32,530 nucleotides of DNA, taken from assembly GCA_014381745.1 (NCBI GenBank), contig JACNLA010000020.1, positions 16,833 to 49,362 on the forward strand, in the 5' to 3' direction. Position 1 is the first letter of the stretch. Each line of letters begins with the position of its first letter. The position numbers were made by a program, and so were the translations under genes. Below are positions 7,606-15,690 of this stretch, piece by piece. This DNA is from Actinomycetota bacterium. Its GTDB lineage: Bacteria; Actinomycetota; Acidimicrobiia; Acidimicrobiales; MedAcidi-G1. The notes beneath the pieces are model-generated. The model was not told where the DNA came from. It searched no databases and was given only the letters and a program-made list of their open reading frames with translations.

Positions 7606-8833
7606 GTCCCTCCACCTCCCGGAGAAAGTCAGCCAGGTGTACCCCCACCTCGCGGGTTGCGAGAAGGAAACCGTCATGCCCATCGGGGCTGTTGATCACG
7701 TGGTGTTCGCAGCGTCCACCTGCGGCGACGATCACGTCCCTCAGGTTCGCCTGCTGGTGAACCGGGTACAACATGTCCGAGTCGATGCTCACCGTGAGCA
7801 CCGGGACCGACAAGAAGCGGGCCACGGCCGATTCCAGGCTGCCACGGTCCCTTCCGATGTCGTGCAGGTCCATGGACCGGTTCAGAACCATGTAGCTGTT
7901 GGCATCGAAACGACGAGCCAACTTGGCCCCGTGGTAGTCGAGGTAGGACTCGACCTGAAAGCGGTCCCACAGGTCGTACAACGAGCGAGGGTCGACCAGC
8001 TCGCGCGAGAACCGGTCGGTGAACACCTCGTCGCTGCGGTAGGTGACCTGGGCCACCGACCGTGCCACAGCTAGGCCCGCAGCTGGACCGTCCCCGGGTT
8101 CGGCGTCGTAGTAGTCGCCGCCGCGAAAGCGCGGGTCCAGAGCCAGGGCGGTCCGGCCCACAGCGCTCCAGGCGATCTGCTGGGCGCTCGCAGCAAGCGT
8201 GGTCGCCAGCGGAGCAATCGAGCGGACCCTGCGTGGAAACATTACGCCCCACTCCAGAACCTGCATCCCGCCCATCGAACCGCCGACCACGGTCAGCCAG
8301 CGGTCTATCCCGAGATGATCCGCAACGCCGGCCTGACAGCGCACCATGTCCCGGGCTGTAACGGTCGGAAAGCTGGAGCCGTACGGGCGATCGGTGGAGG
8401 GGTCGACAGACGCCGGTCCGGTGGACCCTTGACACCCGCCCAGGACGTTGACGCACACGATGAAGTGCCTGTCGGGATCAAGGGCGCATTCTGGTCCGAT
8501 CACCCCGTTCCACCAGCCAGGAGTCGCATGACCGTGCCCGATCCGACCGTGAGCATGCGAGTCGCCGGTGAGGGCATGACACACCAGGACCGCGTTGTCG
8601 GCCTCAGGGCTCAACTCGCCCCAGGTCTCGTAGGCCATGGTGACCTGTTCAAGGACACCACCTGCTTCGAGCACAAAAGGCCTGCCGTGGGAGACATCCA
8701 CGAATCGCCGATCACCGACAGGATCGCCTGACCTCCATGCACCCGAAGCGGGAAGGTCGTCTGCGTAGGCGCGCGGATGCCTGGGCAGGTCGCCGGGACC
8801 AGCCCCAGCTCCACCAACCACGTCGCGCGTCAT
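7598..8833 (-). CDS. metX: Homoserine O-acetyltransferase
   Basis: An alpha/beta-hydrolase-fold acyltransferase (411 aa) that acetylates homoserine in the first committed step of methionine synthesis. Motifs are CHALTGDSHA, NVLGGCQGSTGP (oxyanion and substrate region), the nucleophile elbow GGSMGGM with S186, and the C-terminal SIDSDMLYP aspartate and DGHDGFL histidine. GGAGGAG lies just before the ATG. A SAM-sensing leader precedes it, and the trans-sulfuration gene overlaps its 3' end. A homoserine succinyltransferase activity exists in some MetX relatives and is not excluded. Confidence 0.93.
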   Translation of the reverse strand: MTRDVVGGAGAGPGDLPRHPRAYADDLPASGAWRSGDPVGDRRFVDVSHGRPFVLEAGGVLEQVTMAYETWGELSPEADNAVLVCHALTGDSHAHGRIGHGHATPGWWNGVIGPECALDPDRHFIVCVNVLGGCQGSTGPASVDPSTDRPYGSSFPTVTARDMVRCQAGVADHLGIDRWLTVVGGSMGGMQVLEWGVMFPRRVRSIAPLATTLAASAQQIAWSAVGRTALALDPRFRGGDYYDAEPGDGPAAGLAVARSVAQVTYRSDEVFTDRFSRELVDPRSLYDLWDRFQVESYLDYHGAKLARRFDANSYMVLNRSMDLHDIGRDRGSLESAVARFLSVPVLTVSIDSDMLYPVHQQANLRDVIVAAGGRCEHHVINSPDGHDGFLLATREVGVHLADFLREVEGHG

Positions 8834-8894
8834 CGTCTCCTCCAGGGGGAACGCATTCCGGGCTCTGCGCCGGCGGATCGGCGCTTACGCCGTC

Positions 8895-9012
8895 ACCGGA
8901 CACTTAGTTGCCCCTTGCGGGACCACATCCCCACCCCGGAGGGCAGGTGAGCACCTTGGGTGTCCGTCCCAGGTTGCCGGACCCGGCGAACCGGGCCACT
9001 CATGATGTCTTT
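8895..9012 (-). promoter_or_regulatory. SAM riboswitch, SAM-IV-type aptamer
   Basis: On the minus strand, in the leader of metX, the RNA reads CAUCAUGAGUGGCCCGG, a UUCG-capped stem, then CCGGCAACC and GGUGCUCACC. These are the core conserved blocks shared by SAM-I and SAM-IV aptamers. P1 can form from ACAUC near 9004-9008 and a downstream GAUGU. After P1 comes an extra small hairpin (CCC-GCAA-GGG) and a single-stranded tail, the arrangement expected of SAM-IV or SAM-I/IV rather than SAM-I. Binding of S-adenosylmethionine should reduce metX expression. A GCGCCG/CGGCGC stem lies between the aptamer and the GGAGGAG of metX, so translational control is plausible. Confidence 0.85.
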
Positions 9013-9046
9013 CGACAGAGTCTAGGGGCCCTCGGGTGGAGTCTGG

Positions 9047-10768
9047 TCAAACTCCTGCCGGGTGGCGGCTCCACCACCACTCCAGAACCGGTGATTCCTT
9101 GACCCCGTATGCCCTACACATGACCGATCCGAAGGCCAACCAGACCTCCGGCCCCGCTTCTCCAGCCGATTTCCAGAGTTGTTGCACCAACTCCTCACCC
9201 TCAGACCATGCACCCTCATCGACCGGCAGTGGAATTCCACACACCTGGCGTGCAGACAGCTTGATCCGGTCAGATGCCCTCGCAGCTCCAAGCGTCGTTC
9301 GGGCAGCCATGGCCGTCACCGGTGGTGCAGACAGCGCCGCTGCCAGCTTCCAGAGGAAACCAGTCTCGGGTTCGACGATGAGCAGCGGTGTCACGGGAAC
9401 CATCTCCCCCGTCTCATCGACCACCACCTCTATGACCCTTGTCTGGGTCGCTACGAGAAGCTTGGGACGCCGACGGGCCTCCAGCCAGTTCGCCACGCTC
9501 GGGTCAACTCCGGCAACCGAATCCCGGTCAACGACGGGAGCAATCCAGTTGCGGCCGGCGAACCGGGCGGGCTGATCGGCCCAACCGCAGCGAAGAGGAT
9601 CGACGAGGCCGGTGGTTATGAGCGGAGACCCGGTGTCAGAACCACCGCTGCGCTCCCGCGTTGCCGGCACCAGGCCGTAGTAGTGCTGCCTGAAGCCGGC
9701 GGTCACCGATGCCCTCTCCCCTACCGGGCCAACAGCTTCAGACGTAGCCCTCAGGTTGACAGACGGAATGCCCAGCAATTCAGAGACGAGACCTCCCCAC
9801 CGCTCACCCGTCTGGGGCGCCGCTACCTTGCCGGCCGGTGACACTTCACGATCCACAAACAGGCGAACAGACGCCTGACGCGATCCTCTCCTGACCACCG
9901 GGGCACAAACCTCTGTCCTGCCCCCGAAGATCCGGGTGCGGTCGAACCAGAGCGCCTCGAGGCACCCACCAGACAACAGACGGGATCGAACCGACGCAGC
10001 GTCCCTGGCAGCCAGCAGTGACTGGGGTTGGATCAGCGCCATCCTGCCCTGATCCACCAACAGGTCCAGCCCAAGTGCCAGGAAGAGCCAGGCCGTGTCC
10101 GTGTAGGCGCCGACCAGATCCCCGAAACGCTCCCGCAGAACCTTTCGCTCGTCAACATCTCGAACGGTTCCTCCCCGAACCTGTCCCAGGAACGGCGGGT
10201 TACCGACAACTGCCTCAAAGCCCGCCTCAGGCCGGCCAGCCCAGAGGCCCGCAGGGTCCCGGAGGGAGTCACCGACGACTACGCCGGCGATCTCCCCGCT
10301 TGGGGTTCCCGCCCACGAGGCGAGGGTCCAACGACATACAGCAACCGCCAGCGGGTCAATGTCGGCCCCGAACAACATCCGGGTGGCGATCTCAACACGT
10401 GTGCCCACGCCCATGTCAAACAGCCGTTGGGCCGCAGCCAACAGGAAGGCTCCGCCGCCGCATGCCGGGTCCACGACGGTTCCACGAGCAACCACCTGAG
10501 CCACGAGGGCAGCCGCCACCTCAGGAGGCGTGTAGAACGCTCCGAGGCTGCGCCGGTCCTGCCAGTCCATAAGGCTCTCGTAGAGCCGTCCCAGCCCACC
10601 ACCGTCTGTCGGGTCGACGGGACCATCGAGCACCACTGGCTCGATGACGTCGCCGTCGACCATGAAAGCAGGTCCACCCGACCCGGCAACAGCAGAAGCC
10701 AGCACCACCTCGATTGGAACCCCAGCGCTGAGAGCGGCCCGTGCCCCTGATGTGGTCGAGCCGTTCAC
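9047..10768 (-). CDS. Solitary N6-adenine DNA methyltransferase (Eco57I/TaqI type)
   Basis: A gamma-class adenine-N6 DNA methylase of about 573 aa. GAFYTPPEV (motif X region) is followed by DPACGGGAFL (motif I, SAM binding) and VVGNPPF (catalytic motif IV). The C-terminal half, with hydrophobic and aromatic stretches such as RQHYYGLVPATRERSGG, is the probable target-recognition region. The GTG at 10768 is chosen because it falls 10 nt after the helicase stop; an in-frame ATG at 10834 would overlap the helicase. No nuclease, specificity subunit or BREX/DISARM partner is adjacent, so it looks like an orphan methylase co-transcribed with the helicase. A fused endonuclease domain is unlikely at this length. 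Confidence 0.82.
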   Translation of the reverse strand: MNGSTTSGARAALSAGVPIEVVLASAVAGSGGPAFMVDGDVIEPVVLDGPVDPTDGGGLGRLYESLMDWQDRRSLGAFYTPPEVAAALVAQVVARGTVVDPACGGGAFLLAAAQRLFDMGVGTRVEIATRMLFGADIDPLAVAVCRWTLASWAGTPSGEIAGVVVGDSLRDPAGLWAGRPEAGFEAVVGNPPFLGQVRGGTVRDVDERKVLRERFGDLVGAYTDTAWLFLALGLDLLVDQGRMALIQPQSLLAARDAASVRSRLLSGGCLEALWFDRTRIFGGRTEVCAPVVRRGSRQASVRLFVDREVSPAGKVAAPQTGERWGGLVSELLGIPSVNLRATSEAVGPVGERASVTAGFRQHYYGLVPATRERSGGSDTGSPLITTGLVDPLRCGWADQPARFAGRNWIAPVVDRDSVAGVDPSVANWLEARRRPKLLVATQTRVIEVVVDETGEMVPVTPLLIVEPETGFLWKLAAALSAPPVTAMAARTTLGAARASDRIKLSARQVCGIPLPVDEGAWSEGEELVQQLWKSAGEAGPEVWLAFGSVMCRAYGVKESPVLEWWWSRHPAGV

Positions 10769-10778
10769 CGATCCGAGC

Positions 10779-11948
10779 TCAGGCTGCTTCCTCGGTCGGG
10801 TCCCATGCGTGCAGGTCAGAGAGGCGGTCGTCATTTGAGAAAACCTCGACGATCGGAAACTTCATTCCGAGTCGACGCAACAACTTGCGAACTTCGAGTT
10901 CCTCGCTCCAGATGACGAGGCTCACGACCACACCGGACTCACCTGCTCGAGCCGTCCGGCCCGACCGGTGCAGGTAGGTCTTGGCGTCAGAAGGCGGGTC
11001 GTAGTGGATGACCACGTCAACGTCGTCGACGTGGATGCCCCGTGCCGCAACGTCGGTCGCCACCAGCGCCTTCACCTTTCCCTTGTCGAAGTCGCCGAGG
11101 GCCTTTTCCCTCTGGCTCTGGCGAAGGTCACCGTGGATTGCAGCTGCGTTCACGCCCTCCTCGATCAACTTCCGGGTCAGCTTGTCGGCTCCCCACTTGG
11201 TGCGAGAAAACACGATCGTCTTGTTGGAGGCGTTGATGATCGCCGCCGCCACCTTCACGCGGTCCATTTCGTGGACTGCCAGGAAGCGGTGCTCCATCTC
11301 CTCGACCGTCGCCTCGCCTGCAGCGATCTCGTGCATAACCGGATCCTGCTGATAGCGGCTGATCAGGCCCCCGACCATGCCGTCAAGCGTGGCTGAAAAG
11401 AGCAGGGTCTGGTGGTCGGACTCGGCCCGACGCAGAATCCACTCGACCTGCGGCATGAAACCCATATCGGCCATGCGGTCGGCCTCGTCGATGACCACCT
11501 TTTGAACGTTTGCCACCGAGAGTTCCTTGCGCTCAATCAGATCGATCATGCGGCCCGGTGTGGCCACAACCAACTCAACACCCCTCTCCAGGGCAGCAAT
11601 CTGTTTCTCGATTGGAGCCCCCCCGTAGACGGCCAGAACCGAGATGTCTCTGGCCTTCGCCAGGGGCTCAAGCTCACGACACACCTGCACCGCCAACTCA
11701 CGGGTCGGAACCAGAGCAAGGCCAGTTGGGCGCCCGGGCTTGGCCTTCGAGAGAAGTTGTACGAGCGGAAGGCCGAAGGCAAGGGTCTTTCCGGAACCGG
11801 TCTTGGCACGCCCACACACATCGCGGCCAGCAATGCCATCCGGAATGGTGAGGGTCTGGATTTCAAACGGGGAGGTAATGCCCCGCTCGGTCAGAACGTC
11901 GACCAGGTCCTGGTCGACGCCCAGATCGGCGAACTGGGTCGTCGTCAT
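10779..11948 (-). CDS. DEAD-box ATP-dependent RNA helicase
   Basis: A compact two-domain DEAD-box helicase (389 aa). Motifs in order are the Q-motif region (FEIQTLTIP), AKTGSGKT at 48-55, PTRELA, TPGR, DEAD at 154-157, SAT at 185-187, a conserved domain 2 with VATDVAARGIHVDDVD, and HRSGRTARAG. There is almost no C-terminal extension, so it lacks the RNA-binding tails of DeaD/CsdA. It probably remodels RNA in ribosome assembly or mRNA decay. The downstream methylase gene follows after 10 nt. The 184 bp upstream (11949-12132) hold no gene I can support and probably carry its promoter and leader. Confidence 0.92.
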   Translation of the reverse strand: MTTTQFADLGVDQDLVDVLTERGITSPFEIQTLTIPDGIAGRDVCGRAKTGSGKTLAFGLPLVQLLSKAKPGRPTGLALVPTRELAVQVCRELEPLAKARDISVLAVYGGAPIEKQIAALERGVELVVATPGRMIDLIERKELSVANVQKVVIDEADRMADMGFMPQVEWILRRAESDHQTLLFSATLDGMVGGLISRYQQDPVMHEIAAGEATVEEMEHRFLAVHEMDRVKVAAAIINASNKTIVFSRTKWGADKLTRKLIEEGVNAAAIHGDLRQSQREKALGDFDKGKVKALVATDVAARGIHVDDVDVVIHYDPPSDAKTYLHRSGRTARAGESGVVVSLVIWSEELEVRKLLRRLGMKFPIVEVFSNDDRLSDLHAWDPTEEAA

Positions 11949-12132
11949 CTGTCTTCATTTCTCGGCGGCCGGGCCACCGGGTTCGTCACCCGCGGTCTCG
12001 TGCGGGTATCGCCACCGCCGTTCACGGGTGACGATTCCGGCCCGGGGTCGACACACAAGCGATCGACTTGGCCCGGACGGGCACCTACAAGCCTACCTCC
12101 GCAAGGCACGTGTCGTCAGAAACCACCAGCCT

Positions 12133-12411
12133 TCAACCTGCGACCACCCGCCCGTCGACCACCCTGACCCCCTCTACAGCCAATATCCGTGCCTGTTCCG
12201 ACTCCAGCCCGGGAACAAGTCGCCCGGTAGAGGTAACGACCCTCCACCAGGGCCAGCCTTCGCTGTCTCGAAGGAACCGCCCCACGGCGCGATGGGCACC
12301 GGGATAGCCGGCTTCGGCAGCGACCTCACCGTATGAAACCACCTCACCCTGACGAAGGGCCCCCAGGACCTCGGCAACCGCCAGTTCGAACGGGGTTCCG
12401 TCCGAGGCCAT
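12133..12411 (-). CDS. Alkyltransferase-like protein (Atl), catalytic Cys replaced by Trp
   Basis: A 92 aa protein with the fold of the C-terminal domain of O6-alkylguanine-DNA alkyltransferase. The helix-turn-helix part (VVSYGEVAAEAGYPGAHRAVGRFLR) contains the usual arginine-finger region. The active-site PCHRV of MGMT is PWWRVV here, so the acceptor cysteine is absent. Known Atl proteins with W or A at this place bind O6-alkylguanine without removing the alkyl group and hand the lesion to nucleotide excision repair. The gene begins 5 nt after the cyclase stop and is the last gene of its operon. Confidence 0.85.
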   Translation of the reverse strand: MASDGTPFELAVAEVLGALRQGEVVSYGEVAAEAGYPGAHRAVGRFLRDSEGWPWWRVVTSTGRLVPGLESEQARILAVEGVRVVDGRVVAG

Positions 12412-12416
12412 GGCCG

Positions 12417-12956
12417 TCAGTGGGTGGCTCCGGGTGAAGCCAGACGAACCAACTCGATTGGTTCGGCGAAACCGTTGATCTGATGCGGTCCGAGACCCTC
12501 ATGGCCGGTGTTGACGAGCAGGTCAGACACCATCGAAGCCGGTGCCAGGACCTCGTGGGGTTGTGCCTTGTCACACAGGCGCGAAGCCAGGTTCACGGCG
12601 TCGCCGATGTGGTCCTCGCCCTCAATCAACAGGACCCAGCCCCGGGCTATGCCGGCCCGCAGAGGCAGCACCGACCCGGCTGCGTCTATACATGCCTCGA
12701 TCTCGACCACGGTCTCCACCAGTGGTTCAGGCTCGACACCCACGAGCATCGCCCCGTCACCCAGGAACTTGGCCACCCGAACGCCCTTGTCGCCAGCGAT
12801 ACGACGGACAACGGCCCGGAAGTCGATGATCACGTCAACTGAAGGACCGTCGCCCTCGGTGTCCATGAACGCCGTGAAGCCCGACAGGTCGATGAAGGCA
12901 AAGGTCCGGTCCACCCGCTTTCCGATGCTTCTGGCAGCCTCGCCCATTCTTGCCAT
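12417..12956 (-). CDS. Single-domain class III adenylate cyclase-like protein
   Basis: A 179 aa protein made only of a class III nucleotide cyclase homology domain. FIDLSGFT carries the first metal aspartate (D23) and KFLGDGAM the second (D67). K63 and D115 are at the positions that select adenine in adenylate cyclases. GDAVNLASRL supplies N122 and the transition-state R126. All catalytic residues appear present, so it could make cAMP as a homodimer, yet there is no sensor, HAMP or membrane domain. It lies 9 nt after lgt and 5 nt before the Atl gene. Enzyme activity is inferred from these residues only. Confidence 0.8.
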   Translation of the reverse strand: MARMGEAARSIGKRVDRTFAFIDLSGFTAFMDTEGDGPSVDVIIDFRAVVRRIAGDKGVRVAKFLGDGAMLVGVEPEPLVETVVEIEACIDAAGSVLPLRAGIARGWVLLIEGEDHIGDAVNLASRLCDKAQPHEVLAPASMVSDLLVNTGHEGLGPHQINGFAEPIELVRLASPGATH

Positions 12957-12965
12957 GCGGGCAGG

Positions 12966-13817
12966 TTAGTAAATGTCCGATCCGGTATCTGCACCCAACC
13001 CGCCGGAGCGCCCGGCCAAAGCCACCGCTCCTCCAACGACGATCGCCACGAGGCTCATCCAGATGTTCACCCTCCACCCCAAGAGGAGAAATGCCGCGTC
13101 GACCCGAATGGTCTCCATCCAGAGACGACCCACGCCGTATCCGAACACCCACAGGCCAATGAGGTAACCCGGCTTCAAAACTCCACGGCGGTCAACCCGA
13201 ATCAGGAACCACGCCAGGGCCAGGTTCCACACCCCCTCGTATAGGAAGGTCGGATGAAATGCCGTTGCCTCCAAGTACCGGGCAGGACGATGCGCCTCGT
13301 CGATCCGGAGGGCCCACGGCAGGTCGGTGGGACCACCAAACACCTCCTGGTTGAACCAGTTTCCCCACCGACCGATCGCCTGTGCGATAGGCAACGTCGG
13401 GACGAGCGAGTCAAGCATTCCCGAGACGCTCATTCCACGCTGTCGGGCCACCAGCACACCGACCAGAACACCGGCGGCAAGACCACCGGGTATTCCCAGG
13501 CCGCCCTCCCAGATGAAGAACACGTCGCCCCAGCGCCCGGTGAAACGCTTCCAGTCAGTGGCCACGTGATATATCCGTGAGCCAACCAGCCCGGCTGGCA
13601 CGGCCCACATCGCGAGCGCCGAGATGTCATCGGGGTCACCACCCCTGGCAGTCCACCTGCGCTGACCGACCCACACGGCTGCAACCACGCCGAGGCCGAT
13701 CATCAGGCCGTAGGCACGAAGTTCCAGCGGACCAAGGTGAATCGACCCAGAGGATGGGCTGGGAATCGAGGCCAACACAGAACCCAACGGACCGGCTGAC
13801 AGGAATGAGGAGAGCAT
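12966..13817 (-). CDS. lgt: Prolipoprotein diacylglyceryl transferase
   Basis: Integral membrane enzyme (283 aa from the ATG at 13817; a TTG three codons earlier is possible) that transfers diacylglycerol from phosphatidylglycerol to the lipobox cysteine of prolipoproteins. Family blocks are WEGGLGIPGGL, QAIGRWGNWFNQEVFG (the Lgt signature with the essential arginine) and HPTFLYEG. About seven hydrophobic segments are visible. It follows the acyl-CoA dehydrogenase by about 20 nt and probably shares its transcript, though no functional link between the two is evident. Confidence 0.95.
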   Translation of the reverse strand: MLSSFLSAGPLGSVLASIPSPSSGSIHLGPLELRAYGLMIGLGVVAAVWVGQRRWTARGGDPDDISALAMWAVPAGLVGSRIYHVATDWKRFTGRWGDVFFIWEGGLGIPGGLAAGVLVGVLVARQRGMSVSGMLDSLVPTLPIAQAIGRWGNWFNQEVFGGPTDLPWALRIDEAHRPARYLEATAFHPTFLYEGVWNLALAWFLIRVDRRGVLKPGYLIGLWVFGYGVGRLWMETIRVDAAFLLLGWRVNIWMSLVAIVVGGAVALAGRSGGLGADTGSDIY

Positions 13818-13837
13818 GGCGTTCAAGACCCTAGAAG

Positions 13838-15640
13838 TCAGGCTGAGAAGCCGTCGGCCGAAATGGCAAACAGGTCGTCAGCTCCGGCAGTCACCGCACC
13901 CAACTGTGCCCGAGCGACCGGAAGCAACTGCTCGGCGTAGAAACGGGCCACGACGATCTTGCCCTCCAGGTGCTCAACGTCGCCGGAGCCCTCGTCGAGG
14001 CGACGACGGGCTCCGAGTGCGAGGCGGGCCAGGAGCCAGCCGCCGACCAGCTGACCGAACATCTTGAGGTATGGCGTGGCTCCGGCAAGCGCCTCGTTTG
14101 GGTCGTCAACCCCGTTCGAGATGATCCAGGCTGTGGCCTCACGAAAAGCGGCCAATGCATCGGCCAAGTTCGAACGGATCGAATCGAACTGGTCCCCCGC
14201 CGCCTCGAGATCACCGTCGAGAGCGGCGATCTCGTCGAGCAGATCGCCCATGACGCCACCGGCACGCAGGGACAACTTGCGGCCCACCAGGTCGATGGCC
14301 TGGATGCCGTTGGTTCCCTCGTAGATTGGTGAGATACGGGCATCGCGCAGGTGCTGGGCAGCACCCGTCTCCTCTATGTAGCCGTAGCCGCCGTGCACCT
14401 GGATCCCCAGCGACGCCATCTCGACGCCAACGTCGGTGCACCACGCCTTGGAGATGGGTGTGAGCAGTTCGGCCCGCTCTGATGCAGCCTGACGGGCGTC
14501 CGGATCGAGATGGTGGCCGGCAACATCGATGGTCGACGAGTTGAGATACAGCAGGCACCGCATGGCATCGGCGTAGGCCCGCATCGTGAGCAGCATCCGC
14601 CTCACATCAGGATGTTCGACGATGGGAGACTGCTCGCCCCGGGGGGCACCCACCGCCGTGCCCTGGCGACGCTCGATTGCGAATGCAGTCGCCTGCTGGA
14701 GGGCCCTCTCGGTCACGGCCAGGCCCTCTACGCCCACACCCAGGCGGGCGTTGTTCATCATCTTGAACATGTAGCGCATTCCCTGATGTTCCTCACCTAT
14801 GAGATAACCCACGGCGCCGTCGCCGGATTCCCCGTAGGAGAGGACACAGGTCGGGCTGGCATGCAATCCCAACTTGTGCTCCAGGGACACGCACGTGTAG
14901 TCGTTGCGCTCACCGAGGGAACCGTCGTCGCCCACCAGGTACTTGGGGACAATGAACAGCGAGATGCCGCGCGTTCCCGGCGGGCTGTCGGGTGTGCGGG
15001 CCAGCACCAGTTGAATGATGTTCTCGGCCAGCTCGTGCTCGCCAAAGGTGATGAAGATCTTGGTGCCGAAGATGCGGTAGGTACCGTCGCCCCGAGGGAC
15101 TGCGCGTGTGGTGAGAGCACCCACATCTGAGCCTGCCTGAGGTTCGGTCAGGTTCATGGTGCCGGACCACTCGGCCGTGGCCATCTTCGGGATGTACGTC
15201 TGCTTCTGCTTGTCGTCACCAAAGGCATGGATCGCCTCGGCCGCACCGACAGTAAGCATCGGGCCCATTGACCATGACCGGTTCGACGTTGCCAACAGCT
15301 CGGTGAGAACCGTCTGGACACATGCCGGAAAGCCTCCTCCGCCGTACTCTGGGTCCTGGGAGATGGCGCCCCAACCGGCCTCCACGAACCTGTCCCACGC
15401 TGCGTGGAACTCCCTGGGAACCGTGACCACGCCGTCGTCGACCGAACATCCCTGTTCGTCACCGACACGGTTCGTAGGAGCAATCACCTCGGCAACGAAA
15501 CGCCCCAACTCGTCGAGCACCCCGTCGATGGTCTCCGCATCGACGTGGTCAAAGTCGGGGAACCCGCAGATCTCATCGACCTCGCAGATCTCAGCCAGAA
15601 CAAGGCGGATGTCATCGAGCGGGGGCTTGAAGTCACTCAT
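13838..15640 (-). CDS. Acyl-CoA dehydrogenase, long (DmdC-like) type
   Basis: A 600 aa FAD-dependent acyl-CoA dehydrogenase, longer than the standard 380-400 aa because of a C-terminal helical extension after about residue 460. Landmarks are MNLTEPQAGSDVG, ITFGEHELAENIIQLVLART (the region often annotated in this subgroup), HGGYGYIEE, and IYEGTNGIQAIDLVGRK, which holds the likely catalytic glutamate. This long subgroup includes 3-methylmercaptopropionyl-CoA dehydrogenase (DmdC) as well as general medium- or long-chain dehydrogenases, and substrate cannot be read from sequence. No dmdB or dmdD neighbour is present. First gene of the operon leading to lgt, the cyclase and Atl. Confidence 0.88.
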   Translation of the reverse strand: MSDFKPPLDDIRLVLAEICEVDEICGFPDFDHVDAETIDGVLDELGRFVAEVIAPTNRVGDEQGCSVDDGVVTVPREFHAAWDRFVEAGWGAISQDPEYGGGGFPACVQTVLTELLATSNRSWSMGPMLTVGAAEAIHAFGDDKQKQTYIPKMATAEWSGTMNLTEPQAGSDVGALTTRAVPRGDGTYRIFGTKIFITFGEHELAENIIQLVLARTPDSPPGTRGISLFIVPKYLVGDDGSLGERNDYTCVSLEHKLGLHASPTCVLSYGESGDGAVGYLIGEEHQGMRYMFKMMNNARLGVGVEGLAVTERALQQATAFAIERRQGTAVGAPRGEQSPIVEHPDVRRMLLTMRAYADAMRCLLYLNSSTIDVAGHHLDPDARQAASERAELLTPISKAWCTDVGVEMASLGIQVHGGYGYIEETGAAQHLRDARISPIYEGTNGIQAIDLVGRKLSLRAGGVMGDLLDEIAALDGDLEAAGDQFDSIRSNLADALAAFREATAWIISNGVDDPNEALAGATPYLKMFGQLVGGWLLARLALGARRRLDEGSGDVEHLEGKIVVARFYAEQLLPVARAQLGAVTAGADDLFAISADGFSA

Positions 15641-15658
15641 GGCCGAAGGGTACCCGCA

Positions 15659-15686
15659 CCCAGCCCGGGCCTACCGGTCGGCTGGG
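15659..15686 (-). terminator. Possible terminator hairpin after tdk
   Basis: A perfect 7-bp inverted repeat CCCAGCC/GGCTGGG with a GC-rich 14-nt loop lies a few bases after the thymidine kinase stop and before the next minus-strand gene. It lacks a U-tract, so efficiency is doubtful. Confidence 0.3.
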
Positions 15687-15690
15687 CGGT

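Noticed and set aside
9036-10750. Several plus-strand frames opposite the DNA methylase
   Set aside because: They are antisense shadows; only the minus strand shows SAM-binding and NPPF motifs.
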